Shown here: positions 1-12,512 of the stretch, in pieces
Layout of the letters: each line of letters begins with the position of its first letter
How positions within the stretch are numbered: the first letter of the stretch is position 1
Assembly: GCA_003339415.1 (NCBI GenBank)
Contig: PDHQ01000041.1
Span: 1 to 64,000, forward strand
Reading direction: 5' to 3'
Origin: Ophiocordyceps camponoti-saundersi (nom. inval.)
Taxonomy: Eukaryota; Ascomycota; Sordariomycetes; Hypocreales; Ophiocordycipitaceae
Length of the DNA: 64,000 nt
The notes under the pieces: generated by a model
Told to the model about the DNA's origin: nothing
The model's input: only the letters and a program-made list of their open reading frames with translations
The model's database searches: none
Program-made: the position numbers and the translations under genes

Positions 1-399
1 AAAAAAAATATAATCTTATATTAAATAATATTATAAGTAATATAATTTTTAAGTATTATTAATATATAACTATTATATACTTATAATAAATTCTTAAAAT
101 ACCTATTTTATTTCTATTAATATTTTTATAATAATTATAAAAAAATAGGTAAAATTATAAAGAAAGTAGTTTTAAGCTATAATAAGATTTATCTATTTTT
201 TAAAATTATTTTATATTATTATATAATTTATTAACGTTTTTTTCTTCTTAGTATTTTTTAAAAATATATTTTAAAAAAGTATTATCTTTAACTTTTTATT
301 AAAAAAGAAGTAAAATAGCTAAAAATATAAAAAAAGTACTATTTAGAAGCGCTTTTAATAAGGTTTTTTTTAAAAATATAAAAAAAAAAATTCACGCTA

Positions 400-580
400 G
401 TGACTAATTTTTTAGTCTTTAGTTAGTTACTAACTGACTAAAGACTAAAAGTAACTAACTAAAATTAGTCACTATAAGGACTTTAGTTAGTCAGGACTTT
501 TTTTAGTCCCTAAAAATAAGGACTTTAGTTAGTCAGTCCGGACTGACTAAAAAAAGACTAAAAAGTCACTGACTAATTTT
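400..580. repeat. Fold-back (palindromic) cluster of GACTAA/TTAGTC repeats
   Basis: GACTAA and its complement TTAGTC recur many times here. Positions 400-472 can fold on themselves (GTGACTAATTTT at the left end, AAAATTAGTCAC at the right end, with a nested hairpin at about 410-450). Positions 529-550 are a perfect 22-base palindrome centred on CCGG. A GGACTTTAGTTAGTCAG unit is repeated directly at about 478 and 520. Unlike its surroundings the segment keeps CA and TG. It may be the end of a foldback or MITE-type element. Confidence 0.6.
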
Positions 581-2399
581 AAACCCTATATTAAGATAAT
601 CCTTAAGGAATTAAGTTACTTATTATAATTAAATTTTTCCTAACTAATTTAAATATTATAATAGATTATAATTAATTATTTAAATAAGTAAATTAACTAA
701 AGTATATATCTAATAATATCTTTTACTTATTTAGAATTCCCCTAAAAAACTAGCTACCTTTTATTTAAGAATACTTTTAAACTATAAATAATACTAAAAG
801 AAAAAGTAAGCCGCTTACTTTACCGGAAAAAGGCGAGGAAAATACCGAAATCCCCTTTTAGGAAGAAGGTAAGGAGGAAACCTCCTCTTAGAATAAAAGT
901 AAGAAAACCGCTACGCTATAAGAATCCTCTCTAAAAAGAGAACTATTTACTTTAAGGAAGAATACCTTAAAAAGGTAATATTTCCTAAATCCTCTTATAA
1001 TATCGTTTAATTCCGGAAAACCTCCTTTACTTTCCGCGGAAAAGGAAAAAATAGTATAAATAGTTAATAATATATTTTACTCCTATAATATTATACCTTA
1101 AAACTTAGATTACCTTAAATATATTAACTTAAATAATAATTTATAATTATATAATCGATTAAACTTATAGAAATTATTTAAATAATAAGTTAAGTTATAA
1201 GCTAAAAATATCGGATAATTTAAGCTTATTAGTTTTTTTAATATTACTCTTAATTAGATTAAAAAAACTAATTAAATTATTATTTACCGGAGTATTAACT
1301 AATTTATAAACGCTTTAAAATAAGTTACCGCCTAAAGTAAAAATTATATAGATAAACTTATATAACTTATTCCCTCTTTTCTTAGAGGATATATTATAAA
1401 ATAGTATTTTAGAGATCTAAACCCTTAAATTAAATTAAAACTTACTTTTCCTAATCTTAAAATTTAAAAATAAATAAAAGCCTTTTAGAAAAAGTTTACT
1501 ATTTAACTTAATATTATTACTTTTACTATATAAAAATAAAGCTTTATATCTTAAGATATACTTATTAGAAAGGATTTCCGATTATAAGTATCTAAAATAA
1601 AAAGAATAGCTTAAGTAGCTTTTTATCTTAAATAATCTATATTAATAATTATCTTCTCTTAACTTAATATTTTATTTTAAAAAACTTTCCGATAGCTAAT
1701 TAGCGAAAATATTTTAAATAACTAAGTATATAAATATAAATAACTTATTCTAAACCTCTAAACTAAGCTAATTAGAGGAACTTAAGGTAATTTATAAAAT
1801 AATATTACTTAGTATATAGCTTTAAGTAAGTTACCTTAATATAAATATAAAGTAAATAATTCTAAGGAGAAATCTTTATAAAATCTAAATTATTAATTAA
1901 ATCGTAAACTAAACGATTTTTTTAGAAAGCTAATAGATAATACCTAGAAACTTTTCGATAAGAATATTAAGTTTAAAATAAAAATAAAATAGCCTTTCTT
2001 AAAAAAAAACGGAAAAGGCTTAAAAAGTAATCTTATCCTTATTAATCTTACTTATAAACTTACTAAATAAGATCCTAATACTAACGGAGCTTTTATAATC
2101 TTTTCTAAGATATATAATATAATCTTTAATATCTTAGAATATAATCTAAATAATAAAACCGAATTATTTAAATTATCTAAAACTAAAAAGAATAAGTAAC
2201 TAGCCGATAACTTATATTATCTTATTTTAGATTTTAAGAAATATAAAATAAAACCTTTTAATATTATTAAAAACTTTCTTTTTAAAAACCTTTTTATTAT
2301 CGAAGCTACTCCTTAAATAACTAATTTTCCTTTAAAATAAGTTTCCTATTTTTCTTATATAAAGATTTTAATATTTAGTAAAAATAAACTATCTAATAT

Positions 2400-5300
2400 T
2401 ATAAAAATATATATCGATATTAAAGTAAATAGATTCCTTATTAGGAAAAACTTACTTAATAAGTTTAATAATATTAACTATAATCTAATAATAATTTAAG
2501 GCTTAAATAGTATTAAGTTAGCCTTAACTTATAATTAGGCTACCTTTATTTTATATATTATCGGTAAAATTAATAGTAAGTTTTATATTAGTAAGTTTAA
2601 AGCTAGCGCTTAAGTTATTAAGTATCTTTTTACCGGAGTTTTATTAAGATAAAAATTCTTAATCCCTTATAAAATCGATATTTTTAACTTTTAATAAAAG
2701 CTTTAAATTTAACTTTATAAAGGAATATATATTAAATACTATTCTACTCGTAAAGAACTAGCTATTTGTAAATATATAATAGCCGCCTTAGTAATAATAA
2801 TCCCTCCTCTTTTAATAAGTATAATTCTAATATTAATTAAAGATCCTCCTAAGAATTATAACCTTATCTTCTTCCCTAACTCTTATTTCCTCTTAAGTTT
2901 AATTATTCGTAATTATTTTTATTTAACTATTTTTAACTTAAGCGATAAACTAATCTTTTTTAAATAAAAAGAAAAGGTTAGTATTATACTAAATTTTAAT
3001 AATTAATTTTCTTTTATAATCCCTTAATAAATTACTAAGAAAAACTCCTTAAATAACTTTAATAAATATTTAACGCTAGATTCTCTTTTAGACTAAATAA
3101 TATTATCTAATAAAACTAATACCGATTTACCTCTTATTAATATCTTAAACTTAAGTTAACCTTATTAGTTAGGTATTTTTAAAATACTTAATATTTTAGA
3201 AATCGAAGGAGAATATAGTATTAAAATCTATATACTAGATTTTTAGTTATCTAGAAAAGTAAAATAACTTTACGATTCCTTTCCGAAGCTTTAGGAAAAT
3301 ATTAAACTAATTAATCTACCCCCTAAGCGGTATCTAAAAATCCCCCTTATTAATAATTAATATAAGAAGAAACTTAGTTTACGTCCCTATCTATTAAATA
3401 AACTTAATTAGGATTTCCTTAATAAAAAGTATAATAATATATATTTATAAGGTAAAATAAAATAAGCGCTTAAAGCTTTACTTTTCGCTAGCCTATATTT
3501 TATTATTTAGAGAAAAGGTAAACTATATATTATTAATAACTTATAAGCTTTAAATAGCGTAGCTATTCCTAATATATATCTAATACCTCTCCCTTAAGAT
3601 ATAATCTATAAGTTAGTAAGTAAAAAGGTTATTTTTACTATTAATACTTAAAGCTTTTTTTATTAGTTTCTTATTTATTTAGATTACTAAGAGCGGTTTA
3701 TAATTACTTTTTACCGCGGATTAGAAAAGGCTATAATTACTTTTATAAGGTATAAAAATTCGCCTGCTTATATATAAAAATTTATCGATTATATTCTCTA
3801 ACTATATAAAATATACGCTATTAAATATATCGATAATATAGTAATCTTCTCTAACTTTTTAGAAGATTATATTAAATATTTTTCTATTATATTTAATTTT
3901 TTCGTTAGTATAAATCTTTCCCTCTCCGCTCCTAAATTATTCCTTTATTACCTATTTATAAAAATATTAAAATATTATATTAACGGATTTATACTAATAA
4001 ATACTTAATCTTAAGTAAAAGCCTTATAAGATATTAAGTTTCCTAATATTTTATAATATTTTAAGTAATAGATTAGATTAGTTAGATAGATAAGATATTT
4101 TATTCCTTATTTTACGTAATAAATTAACCTTTTTTAGAAATATAAAATAATAATATTCTAAAAAAGATAAGAAAATAAAGTACTTATTATTAAACTAAAA
4201 AGAAATACCTTTACCTCTTAATTTAAGATTATTTTAATAAAGGAAGAAACTAACTATTTTAATAATATTATTAATACCTTTTATAATAACGCTATTTTTA
4301 GTTAGTTTTTTCTTAATTATTAACTCTTTTTATAAATCGATACCTCTTAGAAGAATAATTTTATAGCTTATTTTTTTTATATCGATAACGAGGAATCTTA
4401 GAAACTATCTTTAGCTCCGCCTTAGTAATTTATTAAACTTATTTATTATTTTAGTTATATTTTTAAATTAGCCGAAACTAAATACTAGCTAATTAAACTT
4501 AAGATCTTTTACTTAATATAAGCTTATTATAAACTTTAAATTTATTTAATCGAAACCCGAAAACTAAAAATTATAATTTTTATAAATTATATTATAATTT
4601 TAATAATTATAAAATAAACCTTTTTTTTTACTATTAATATAAAAAGTAATAATTACCTTATTTTTATTTCTTAATTTCTAAGTTAATACCTTTTTAAAGT
4701 TTAATATATCTTAGGTATTTTTAATATTCTCGTAAACTTTTTTTTACGCCTCCCCTTAAAAGTAATCTCGGAAAAAAGATAAAGAGAATTTAAAGATATC
4801 TAGGAGGATTATATTAACTAAAACTACGTACTTATTTCCTTAAAAGCTATTCTTAATAATACCTTTTAATATAAGATTTCCGAAAAATATCTCCTCGATA
4901 TACGATAATTCGAAATCTTAAAATAACTTAAAAATAAAAATTTTTAGAAAAAATTTCCTTTTATCCGAGTAAATAGCTTATTATATCTTAAAAATATTAA
5001 TAATTAATAATAACTTTATATTCCTAAAAATTATATTAAAGAAATTATTTCTAAGTATTATTTTTATAAATTTTATATTAGTTAAAAATATATATAAGCT
5101 AAACTTTTTTTTAATTTTATTATTTCCTAATTAAAAAAGAAAATTAATAATTTTATAAATAAATATAATATTTATAAATATAATTAAACTAATAAATAGC
5201 CTCTTTTTAGAGAAATAATTTTAATTTATTTTTTAATAATTCTCTTTTATATAATTATAATAAATTTTATTACCGAACTCCTTTTAGTTTTTTTAGAAAA

Positions 5301-6420
5301 CTTACCTTAATCTAAACTAAAGGAAAGTTTTATAATACCCTCCTTATTATTACTAATAAATTCTCGAAAATATATATTTTAACCCTTAAATACGATTATT
5401 TTACCGCCGAAAAATAAGCTTAGTAGCTATATTATAAGCTTACTTATTATAACTAAGGATTCTTAAAATAAATTATCTCTAATTAGGATTTAAAATTTAT
5501 ATTTAAGCTTTAAAAAACCTTATAGTTTACTTTTAGTACTAAATTTATAATATTAACTATATATTACTTATAAACTAATAATTTATCTAAAAAATAAAAC
5601 TAAATTATAGAAATTATTTTTAGATTCTTCGCTACTAATTTCCTAATAAAGCGATAAATTAACGCCTTACTAGCTTTTTAGTTTTCTCTTAATAATTCTT
5701 TTTTCTCGGTTATTAAGATTACGCTAAGTAAGTTACTTACTAAATTCCGAATAAATAATAATCTCCGTTATTTAAGCGATTAAGCTTCTTCTAAATCTTA
5801 GAAAATATTAAAAGATAAGGTAATTATCTTTATTATTTACGCTTAAGCTACGATAAAATAATATTATAATAAAAAATATCGGAAGCTTAAGTTTAAGCTT
5901 AGCGATTAAGTTTAGCTAAAACTTAGGAAAAGATATTTTATTCCTAATAGATAAGTAGCGAAGCTTTCGGAATAATAAACTAAGCTTTTCCGCGTAATCG
6001 AATAAATCGGCTATTTAGCTTATTAATTAAATCTCGATAACTTTATAAATATTTATCTTATTATATTAGTTATTTAATTTTAACTAGCTAACGTTTTAGG
6101 AGAATAACCTAGCCCTAAGCTTAATACCGATAATTATAAGATCGAACGAATCCTTAATAAAAGAAAAGTTAAAAAAAGATAAGGTATTACTTAAATAAAA
6201 TATCTTATATATTAGAAAAGATACCCGAATAATAATAATTAATAGGTAGCTAAAAAGGACTTCTAATAAAAAAAGATAATCGAAGAATTTAATAAAAAGA
6301 AAGATAAGTTAGAAGCTTAGCTAGATATTACTAGGAAAAAATATATAAATATTTTTAAAAAGTACCGGCTATTAGAATAAGGTAAATAAGTTACCTAGTA
6401 ACGAATACGTAAAATTACTA
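2400..6420 (+). mobile_element. Decayed Ty3/gypsy chromovirus-type LTR retrotransposon (pol relic)
   Basis: Read through its many stop codons, the plus strand keeps the domain order of a chromovirus Pol. A possible protease lies near 2.4-2.5 kb. Reverse transcriptase is at about 3620-4120, with traces such as KNSPAYI near 3748 and YIDNIV at 3827-3844, where the catalytic YIDD has become YIDN. RNase H is at about 4320-4740. The integrase core is at about 5280-5860, with FFATNF near 5625 and FSLNNSF at 5682-5702. Chromodomain-like traces lie at about 6120-6300. Stops replace Gln and Trp codons, as C-to-T RIP predicts. LTR borders were not found by eye. The element cannot encode a working protein. 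Confidence 0.82.
3620..4120 (+). pseudogene. Reverse transcriptase domain relic of the gypsy element
   Basis: The conceptual plus-strand translation follows the fungal gypsy reverse transcriptase: a segment ending in FYRGLEKA, then KNSPAYI, then YIDNIVIFS, then a FPN-rich linker before RNase H. The second catalytic aspartate of YIDD is read as N (codon AAT), a G-to-A change of the RIP type. In-frame TAA and TAG interrupt it repeatedly. This is a dead copy. Confidence 0.8.
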
Positions 6421-8399
6421 AGAAATAATAAACTTAACGCGTTACCGTTTATACTAAATTTTCCTTTATTTTCCTACCTTTTCTCTCTTACCTTTTCTCT
6501 TTTCTATTTATCTTTTATTATCCCCCTTTATATTTCCTATCTTTATTATATTTTTCTAATATATTATATCTATTCTCTTTATAATTATTCCCTTTTATTT
6601 TTTAATTTTATTATTTTTTCTTATTTTTCCCTTCTTTTATATTTAAAATTAATCTACTTTATAATAATCCCTATTATTCTTATAATAAAATATATTATAA
6701 GCTATTTTACGAATAGCTAATTTATACTCCCTTAATACTTATATTTAAAAGCTTTAAAAAAGCTATTTAGCTATTTAGAAACCTTACTAAACTCTAATAT
6801 TTATTTAAATTACTTACTTATAAATTTTATAATTAAAAATCGAATAACTATATAATATTCGTCGCTTAGAAATAAGCACTCTAAAAAAAAGGCTATAATC
6901 TATTTTTTAGTAAATTAAATAGTTATATTTATTATATTAACTAAAAAGTAAAAAGATAAGCTAATAGCGAAAAACTCCTTAATAACGAAGATTATAATTC
7001 TAAGTACTTACTTTTAGATAACGAATATTTTAGCTTTAATTACTCTTTACTTAAAATTTCTAAAATTATAACGCTTAGATATTTTACTTAATAAACTACC
7101 GCGGTATTTTCCTCTATTATTAGCTTTACTTTTAAAATACTAGCTATTTCGTTAAGAAGCTATACTTATCTTACGCTATTATACTCCCTTATTAATATTA
7201 AAGGGAATATCTTTTTATAATCCGAATAATTTAGAAAGAACTATTATAGCGCGTACGCGCTATTAGAAATTATAAAAGATTATATTAAGGGCTTAGTTAG
7301 CGGGTAAGTTTACTAAGATTCCGAAAAATTAAAAGAGATTAAGAGGATCTTAGCTATTATCTCGTATACTAATTACCTTAGTAAAATAAAATAAATAATA
7401 TTAGTAGCTATAAAAAAAAAGACTAAGGTTAAGGGAGTAGCTCCTATTTTTAGTAAATCCTTAGTAAGGCGTTTTATTACTCCTCTTACTTTTATTTAAT
7501 AAAGTATTCTTAGAACCCCTAATAAGTAAACTTATTCCGCCTTTTAGTAATTTATAATTTTAGTAACCGTTTTTAAAATTATTATTTAATTTTAAAAAGT
7601 TTTAAAAGCTAAAAATATTAAGAAAGCTAATAATAACTTCTTAATAACTCGCTATAATAATTTAATTTAAATTATTAAATACTCTCCTACCTTTTTCGTA
7701 ATATATTATAATAAGTAAGCTTTAGTATTCTAAGATATAAATATTACTCTAATTTAAGTAACTTATTTTAATAAGTACCTTACTAAATATAATATTTCCC
7801 TTAGCTTAAGTTATATAGCGAAAATATTTAGTATTAGTAATAAATAAATTATCGATTTCCCTATTTTTATATTTATCTTACTTAATACTTTTACTTTTAA
7901 GAATATATTACTTAATATTAATAAGGTTACTATATTTATTAATAAGAAGTTTATATTAAATAATTCTAATAAAATTCTAAAATTTTACGAAAAAAACTAT
8001 TAGGACTTATATATTTATATAAAAGAATAAATATATTTACTTAGTAAAAATATTATTATATTACTTCTAGCTATTACTATTAATTATATACTCTTTTTAG
8101 CTTAAAGCGATATTATCGGAAATAAAATAACCCTAAACTTTAGTAATATTTTAGTTTTTAATATCTTAAATTTAGTTAAGATAGCTCTTAATAATATTAC
8201 TAAAAAGCTATATAATTAGATAAGTAGCTTAGTTAAACTTTTTAATAATACTAAATATATTACGATTATTAAACTTATTAACGCGGACCCCTTTATTAAT
8301 ATAACGATAAACTAAAATATTCCTTAGCTCTTTATATAATATTAGCACGAATTATAGTAGAGAAATACGTTAATAACGCGCTTTATATTAAGAGTATAC

Positions 8400-8500
8400 G
8401 TTATACTATTTAACTATTAATACGTAATAGTTTTTATATTTATTTAATTATTAATAAGTAATAGATTTTTAAGTTATTAAACTATTAATAAGTAATAATT
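8400..8500. repeat. Degenerate short tandem repeats in the AT-rich block
   Basis: A unit close to ACTATTAATAAGTAATA occurs about three times with 15 to 30 bases between copies. It is too decayed to assign to an element. It may be part of an LTR or a minisatellite. Confidence 0.4.
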
Positions 8501-9279
8501 ATTATATCTACTAAGCTTAAATAAGAACCTTATAAATTAATATACTTTTAGTATTATTTTTTAATATTTTTATAATATAGTACTAATTATATATTATTTA
8601 TTCTATACTTTATACGCTATAAATAGAGAAAGAATATTAGCTATAATAAGAAGGCTATATAAAGCTTATTTACTATAAACTACTTATAATATACGCCTAA
8701 CGATAAGTATAACTATTTATAATATAGTTAACTTTACTACTATTTATAATATCTTAGACGCCTCTATTTTCGTAAAGTATATTATACTTAAAGCTATAAA
8801 TTATATCTCTTACGCTAATTACGGTAAGATTATCTATATTCGCTTTTATATTATTATAAGCGCTAGTTTATATAATAAGGATAGTAAGATATTTTCCTTT
8901 ATTTTATTCTTTTAGTTTATATATTATATCGCGTTCCTATTACTCCTATTTTTCTTTCCTTATATTACGATACCTTTTACCGTAATATATATTCTTCTAT
9001 ATATATTTAATATATATTATATTTTTATTATTCTTATCTTATTTTTTTATTTTTTTCCTACTTTATATAAATTAATTTAGTTTTTTATATATAAATCCCC
9101 GATAATATTTCTTAATCTATAAATAAATATAGTTATTAAAGTTAATATAGAAAAAGCTTTTAAGTATAATAATAATTTTTAAAATAAAATAAGGAGTTAA
9201 TAAAGCTATTAGAATTTTTTTCTAGCCTAAGGAGTTAATATAAGATATATAATAATACCCTTATAAATCGCCTAACCTC

Positions 9280-9560
9280 TTATAATATTTCCCTAAGATT
9301 TCTTAAGATTTCCTACCTTAGGATTTTACTTAGATTTCCCCTAGAAATTTTATTACTTTTACGCTTAGAAAATTACTAAGATTTCCTCTTAAGATTTCTC
9401 TATAATAACTCTTAGGATTTTACTAAGATTTCTAGTAAGATTTAATATTAAAATATACTTTTAGAAATCTCCGGATTTTACTAGGAAATCCCCGTATATT
9501 AGGAAATTACCGTATACTAGGAAATCTCTATTTTACTAATATACTCGGAAATTACTATAA
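9280..9560. repeat. Degenerate TAAGATTTC-type repeats
   Basis: Variants of TAAGATTTC, TAGGATTTTACT and TAGGAAAT follow one another through this stretch. It looks like a decayed minisatellite or a RIP-mutated internal repeat. No coding signal is seen. Confidence 0.4.
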
Positions 9561-10145
9561 AATCCCCTTAAGTAAATATTTTTAAAATTATATTAAGAAA
9601 TCTTCCTTAAGCTCCTAGCTATATAATTAGCTTAGTATTCCTTTAAGTAATAATTTAAATTCTTTTATAATTACTATTTTAATTTTTAAAAAACTTTTAC
9701 TTATACTTATACCTTTTATAGTAGCTATTTTATAATCTTACAATTAGTAGCTAGCTTATCTTCTTTTCCTATATATTATATCTAATAGCTAGCCTAATAT
9801 ATATAACTATTAGTAAATTATATATATAAGCGTATATTAATATATACTTATTTTATTACTTTTTAATCGCTATTATAATTATTTTCTTATTAATTAAATA
9901 ATACCCTTATCTTAAAGTTATCTTTTTTATTATTTATTTTAATTAGGGAGATTACCTTAAAATATTATAAACTTTCGATTATAATATTTTTATTTTCTTT
10001 ACGAACTTTTCCTTTCTAATTTTTTTAACTTATCTATTAGTTTTTTTATTATTAAAATAATATAGTAAACTTATTAAAATATATAAAAAGATAAAAGGTT
10101 AATAATACCTAAAAATATTACTAATAAAACTAACTAAAAAAAACT

Positions 10146-10240
10146 TTTAGCTAGGTAATTTAGCTATTTTATTATAATAAAGGGGCCCTTAATCCTCTTA
10201 TTATAGCTAGATAACTAAGTTACCTAACTAAAAGCCTCCC
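10146..10240. repeat. Imperfect inverted repeat around a GGGGCCC centre
   Basis: The left arm (CTTTTAGCTAGGTAATTTAG onward) is complementary, with mismatches, to the right arm ending near CTAACTAAAAG. The centre holds GGGGCCC. The mismatches are mostly C/T or G/A differences, as expected for RIP of a once perfect foldback. The segment lies about 500 bases inside the AT-rich border. Confidence 0.5.
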
Positions 10241-10271
10241 TTATATAATAATTCCCGAAAATATATATTAA

Positions 10272-10341
10272 GGAGGTACTAGGAATTAAACCTAGCCTTA
10301 TTAAAAGCTTAGCTATAAAAATAACCGCTTAACTATTATCT
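10272..10341 (-). pseudogene. tRNA-like relic, RIP-mutated
   Basis: The minus strand shows a perfect 5-base-pair T-arm (CTAGG/CCTAG, 10279-10295) with a 7-base loop TTTAATT and a D-arm-like TAGTTAAGCGGTTA upstream, at roughly tRNA spacing. The acceptor ends do not pair convincingly, so no working tRNA is claimed. A tRNA captured in a repeated, RIP-hit segment or a tRNA-derived SINE head would both explain it. Confidence 0.3.
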
Positions 10342-10745
10342 AATATTTTCTAAGCTAAATAAACTAACTTATATATTTTACCGCTAATTAACCCTTAACT
10401 CCTTTTTTAATTATTACGAGAAACCTTAATTATACTTTTTAGAAAGTAAGTATTACTTACCTAGTATAGAAAATAGTATACGTAGCGTTTATAAGAGTAT
10501 ATTAGAAAGCTAAGATAAGGGTAAATTAGGCGTATATTTTATTATCTTTTAAAGTATATAGTTATTATAATAATAGCTTCGTAACTTAGGAAACGGAATT
10601 CCTATTAGGAAAAAAGGCTATATCTAGGGTAATATATAAGATATAGGAATAAAGGCTTATTTATAAGGGTATTATAGCTAAAGAGGTAGATACGGATAGT
10701 CCTTATTATATATATAAAGATAACGATAATTCCCTCCGTTTTAGG

Positions 10746-12512
10746 AGGGTAAGCATATTAATTAATGCAATTTGCACGCCTCCTACTTGTCTGACAATTA
10801 TATGTATGTACGCACGACGCTTTCCCCTGGATTATGATGCTATTTCGAGCTTCCTCCGCCATGATCCATGGACGCTCCAGGGGCAGCGCTTGCAGAGACA
10901 GCGTCAACGACAAGCCACCGTCACCTTGGGCTTGCACACACATACATACATACATACGTACATATGTATGTACGTCTGGGCACTCCCATCAAACAGGTCC
11001 CCTTGTCTGTGCCTCACGTCATGCGCGACAGCTCAAGACTTGGCCAGGCCCGTTGTGGCGTGACGTGAAGGCCTTGTCAAATCATCACTTTTCTTATTTC
11101 TCTCTCCCTCTCTATTTCTCTCTCTTTCTCTCTCTCTCTCACATGCCGTATTTCGACCGCGTTATCTCCCTCCCGAGTCAAACCTCTCTAGCGAGACGCC
11201 CCCAAGAGACACACCAAAGAGACATGAAAAAAAAACCTCATGATTTCTTCGGATGCTGCCGCCGAACAGCCGCCTCCTTGGCATAGTCCTCTTTTTTTTG
11301 GCTATTCCGCTTGACGCGGACGCGACGTGTCGAAGCGGAAAACCCAGCCCCAAGACGAGACGCGGGGGGGGGGGGGGGGGGAAGAGAAAAAAAATGGGGG
11401 AGACTCAAAGTGGTGCCGCCGTGACGCGTTAATGAATAAGTCTCACTCGTTCCGGTTTTTATTTCCACTCCTTTATCCAGGGAGAGAGAAAGAGAGGGAA
11501 TAGAAAAGATGGAGATGAGAAACTTGATGGAGCGCGCTTCCAACGTTACCTACCTATTGACTACAGTATATTGTATGCCGTCTTGTGAACCGGAACAAAC
11601 CAACGAGATTCAAGAACAAGGAGAAGAAGAAGCAGAAGCAGAAGCAGAAGAAGAAGAAGGAAGAGAAGAAAAAGTTCCCCACACAACGCAGGGCGGAAAA
11701 GGCAAGTCTCCTCCCCCTTGTTCCTGTTCCTGTTGTTCAACAGACCCAGGGGAGGGGAAGGGACAGAAACTGGCGAATAGAGAAGAGAAGGGAGTCGAAT
11801 TTTTCTCTTAAAAGAAAAAGAAGAAGGCTGACGTGAGTGGCGGCGATGATGTGAAATGGGGGGGGGGGGGGGGGACAGCCAAGGGGGGCGCGCCCACGGC
11901 CGGGGCGCCGCCCTCCAGGTTCCTCGCCGCCTCCCACTACGTCNNNNNNNNNNGCGTCTTGGGGGGGGGGGGGGGGACAGGGGGGTGGGGGGGGGGGGGG
12001 GGGTGAGGGGGGGGGGGGGGGGGGGGGGGGGGGAGACATCATGGGGGAGAAACCCACGATATGGGGCTTCTTCTTCTTTTTCTTCTTCTTCTTCTCCTTC
12101 TTCCCCCTTCAAGACGCCAAGAGGGGGCCCGGAAAGCGAGGGGGTTAAGGTTAGACACGGCAGCGCCCTCGTGAGGACGGCATTGAGCATGAAACATCTT
12201 CATCAACCGATTTTTTTCCCTCTTGCCCGGGAGAGGCGTGACGTGACGACGAGCTTTGGTCATACCCTCGCGCAACTGCTTCTTCCCCTAGTCAAGGGAT
12301 AGTCTATTGAAAGCCCGTTGGAATGCGATTTGTGGCCCGACTCTGACGATGTCGTCGGTTTTTTCTTCCCCCCCCATCTCTATCCCTAGCCCACTTGTCT
12401 TCCCGACAGCCCATCATCTTGCAAGTGAGTATCCATTTCATCCATCAGTCCATTCATCCCTCACGTCCATTTTTTCCCCCTGCCTCTCTATCCATCTATA
12501 CCCCTTTCTTCT
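10746..12512. other. Gene-free stretch with low-complexity tracts and an N gap
   Basis: No credible gene is seen. The region has a CATA microsatellite (about 10937-10975), CT-rich runs, GAA-rich runs near 11620-11670, long poly-G tracts (11364-11381, 11856-11872, and most of 11957-12033) and a run of N at 11944-11953. The Pro- or Gly-rich frames here come from the homopolymers. The poly-G runs beside the gap suggest unreliable base calling. Confidence 0.7.

Larger units (their letters stand above)
1..10745. repeat. AT-rich RIP-mutated block without live genes
   Basis: This stretch is built almost only of A and T, and CpA and TpG dinucleotides are nearly absent while TpA and CpG remain. That is the footprint of repeat-induced point mutation, which in fungi turns CpA into TpA on both strands of duplicated DNA. 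No intact reading frame longer than a few dozen codons is seen. Translation with stops read through still shows a Ty3/gypsy element between about 2.4 and 6.3 kb. The rest (1-2400 and 6450-10745) probably holds other decayed repeats that I cannot name. Composition changes within a few tens of bases at about 10745, where ordinary sequence with CA and TG begins. Confidence 0.93.

Noticed and set aside
6700..8350. Second transposon coding region in the AT-rich block
   Set aside because: Plus-strand translation through stops gives no recognisable domain, so no element is called there.
11561..12190. Pro-rich minus-strand frame of about 200 codons
   Set aside because: It is made by poly-G/poly-C runs and crosses the N gap; no domain and no consistent codon use.
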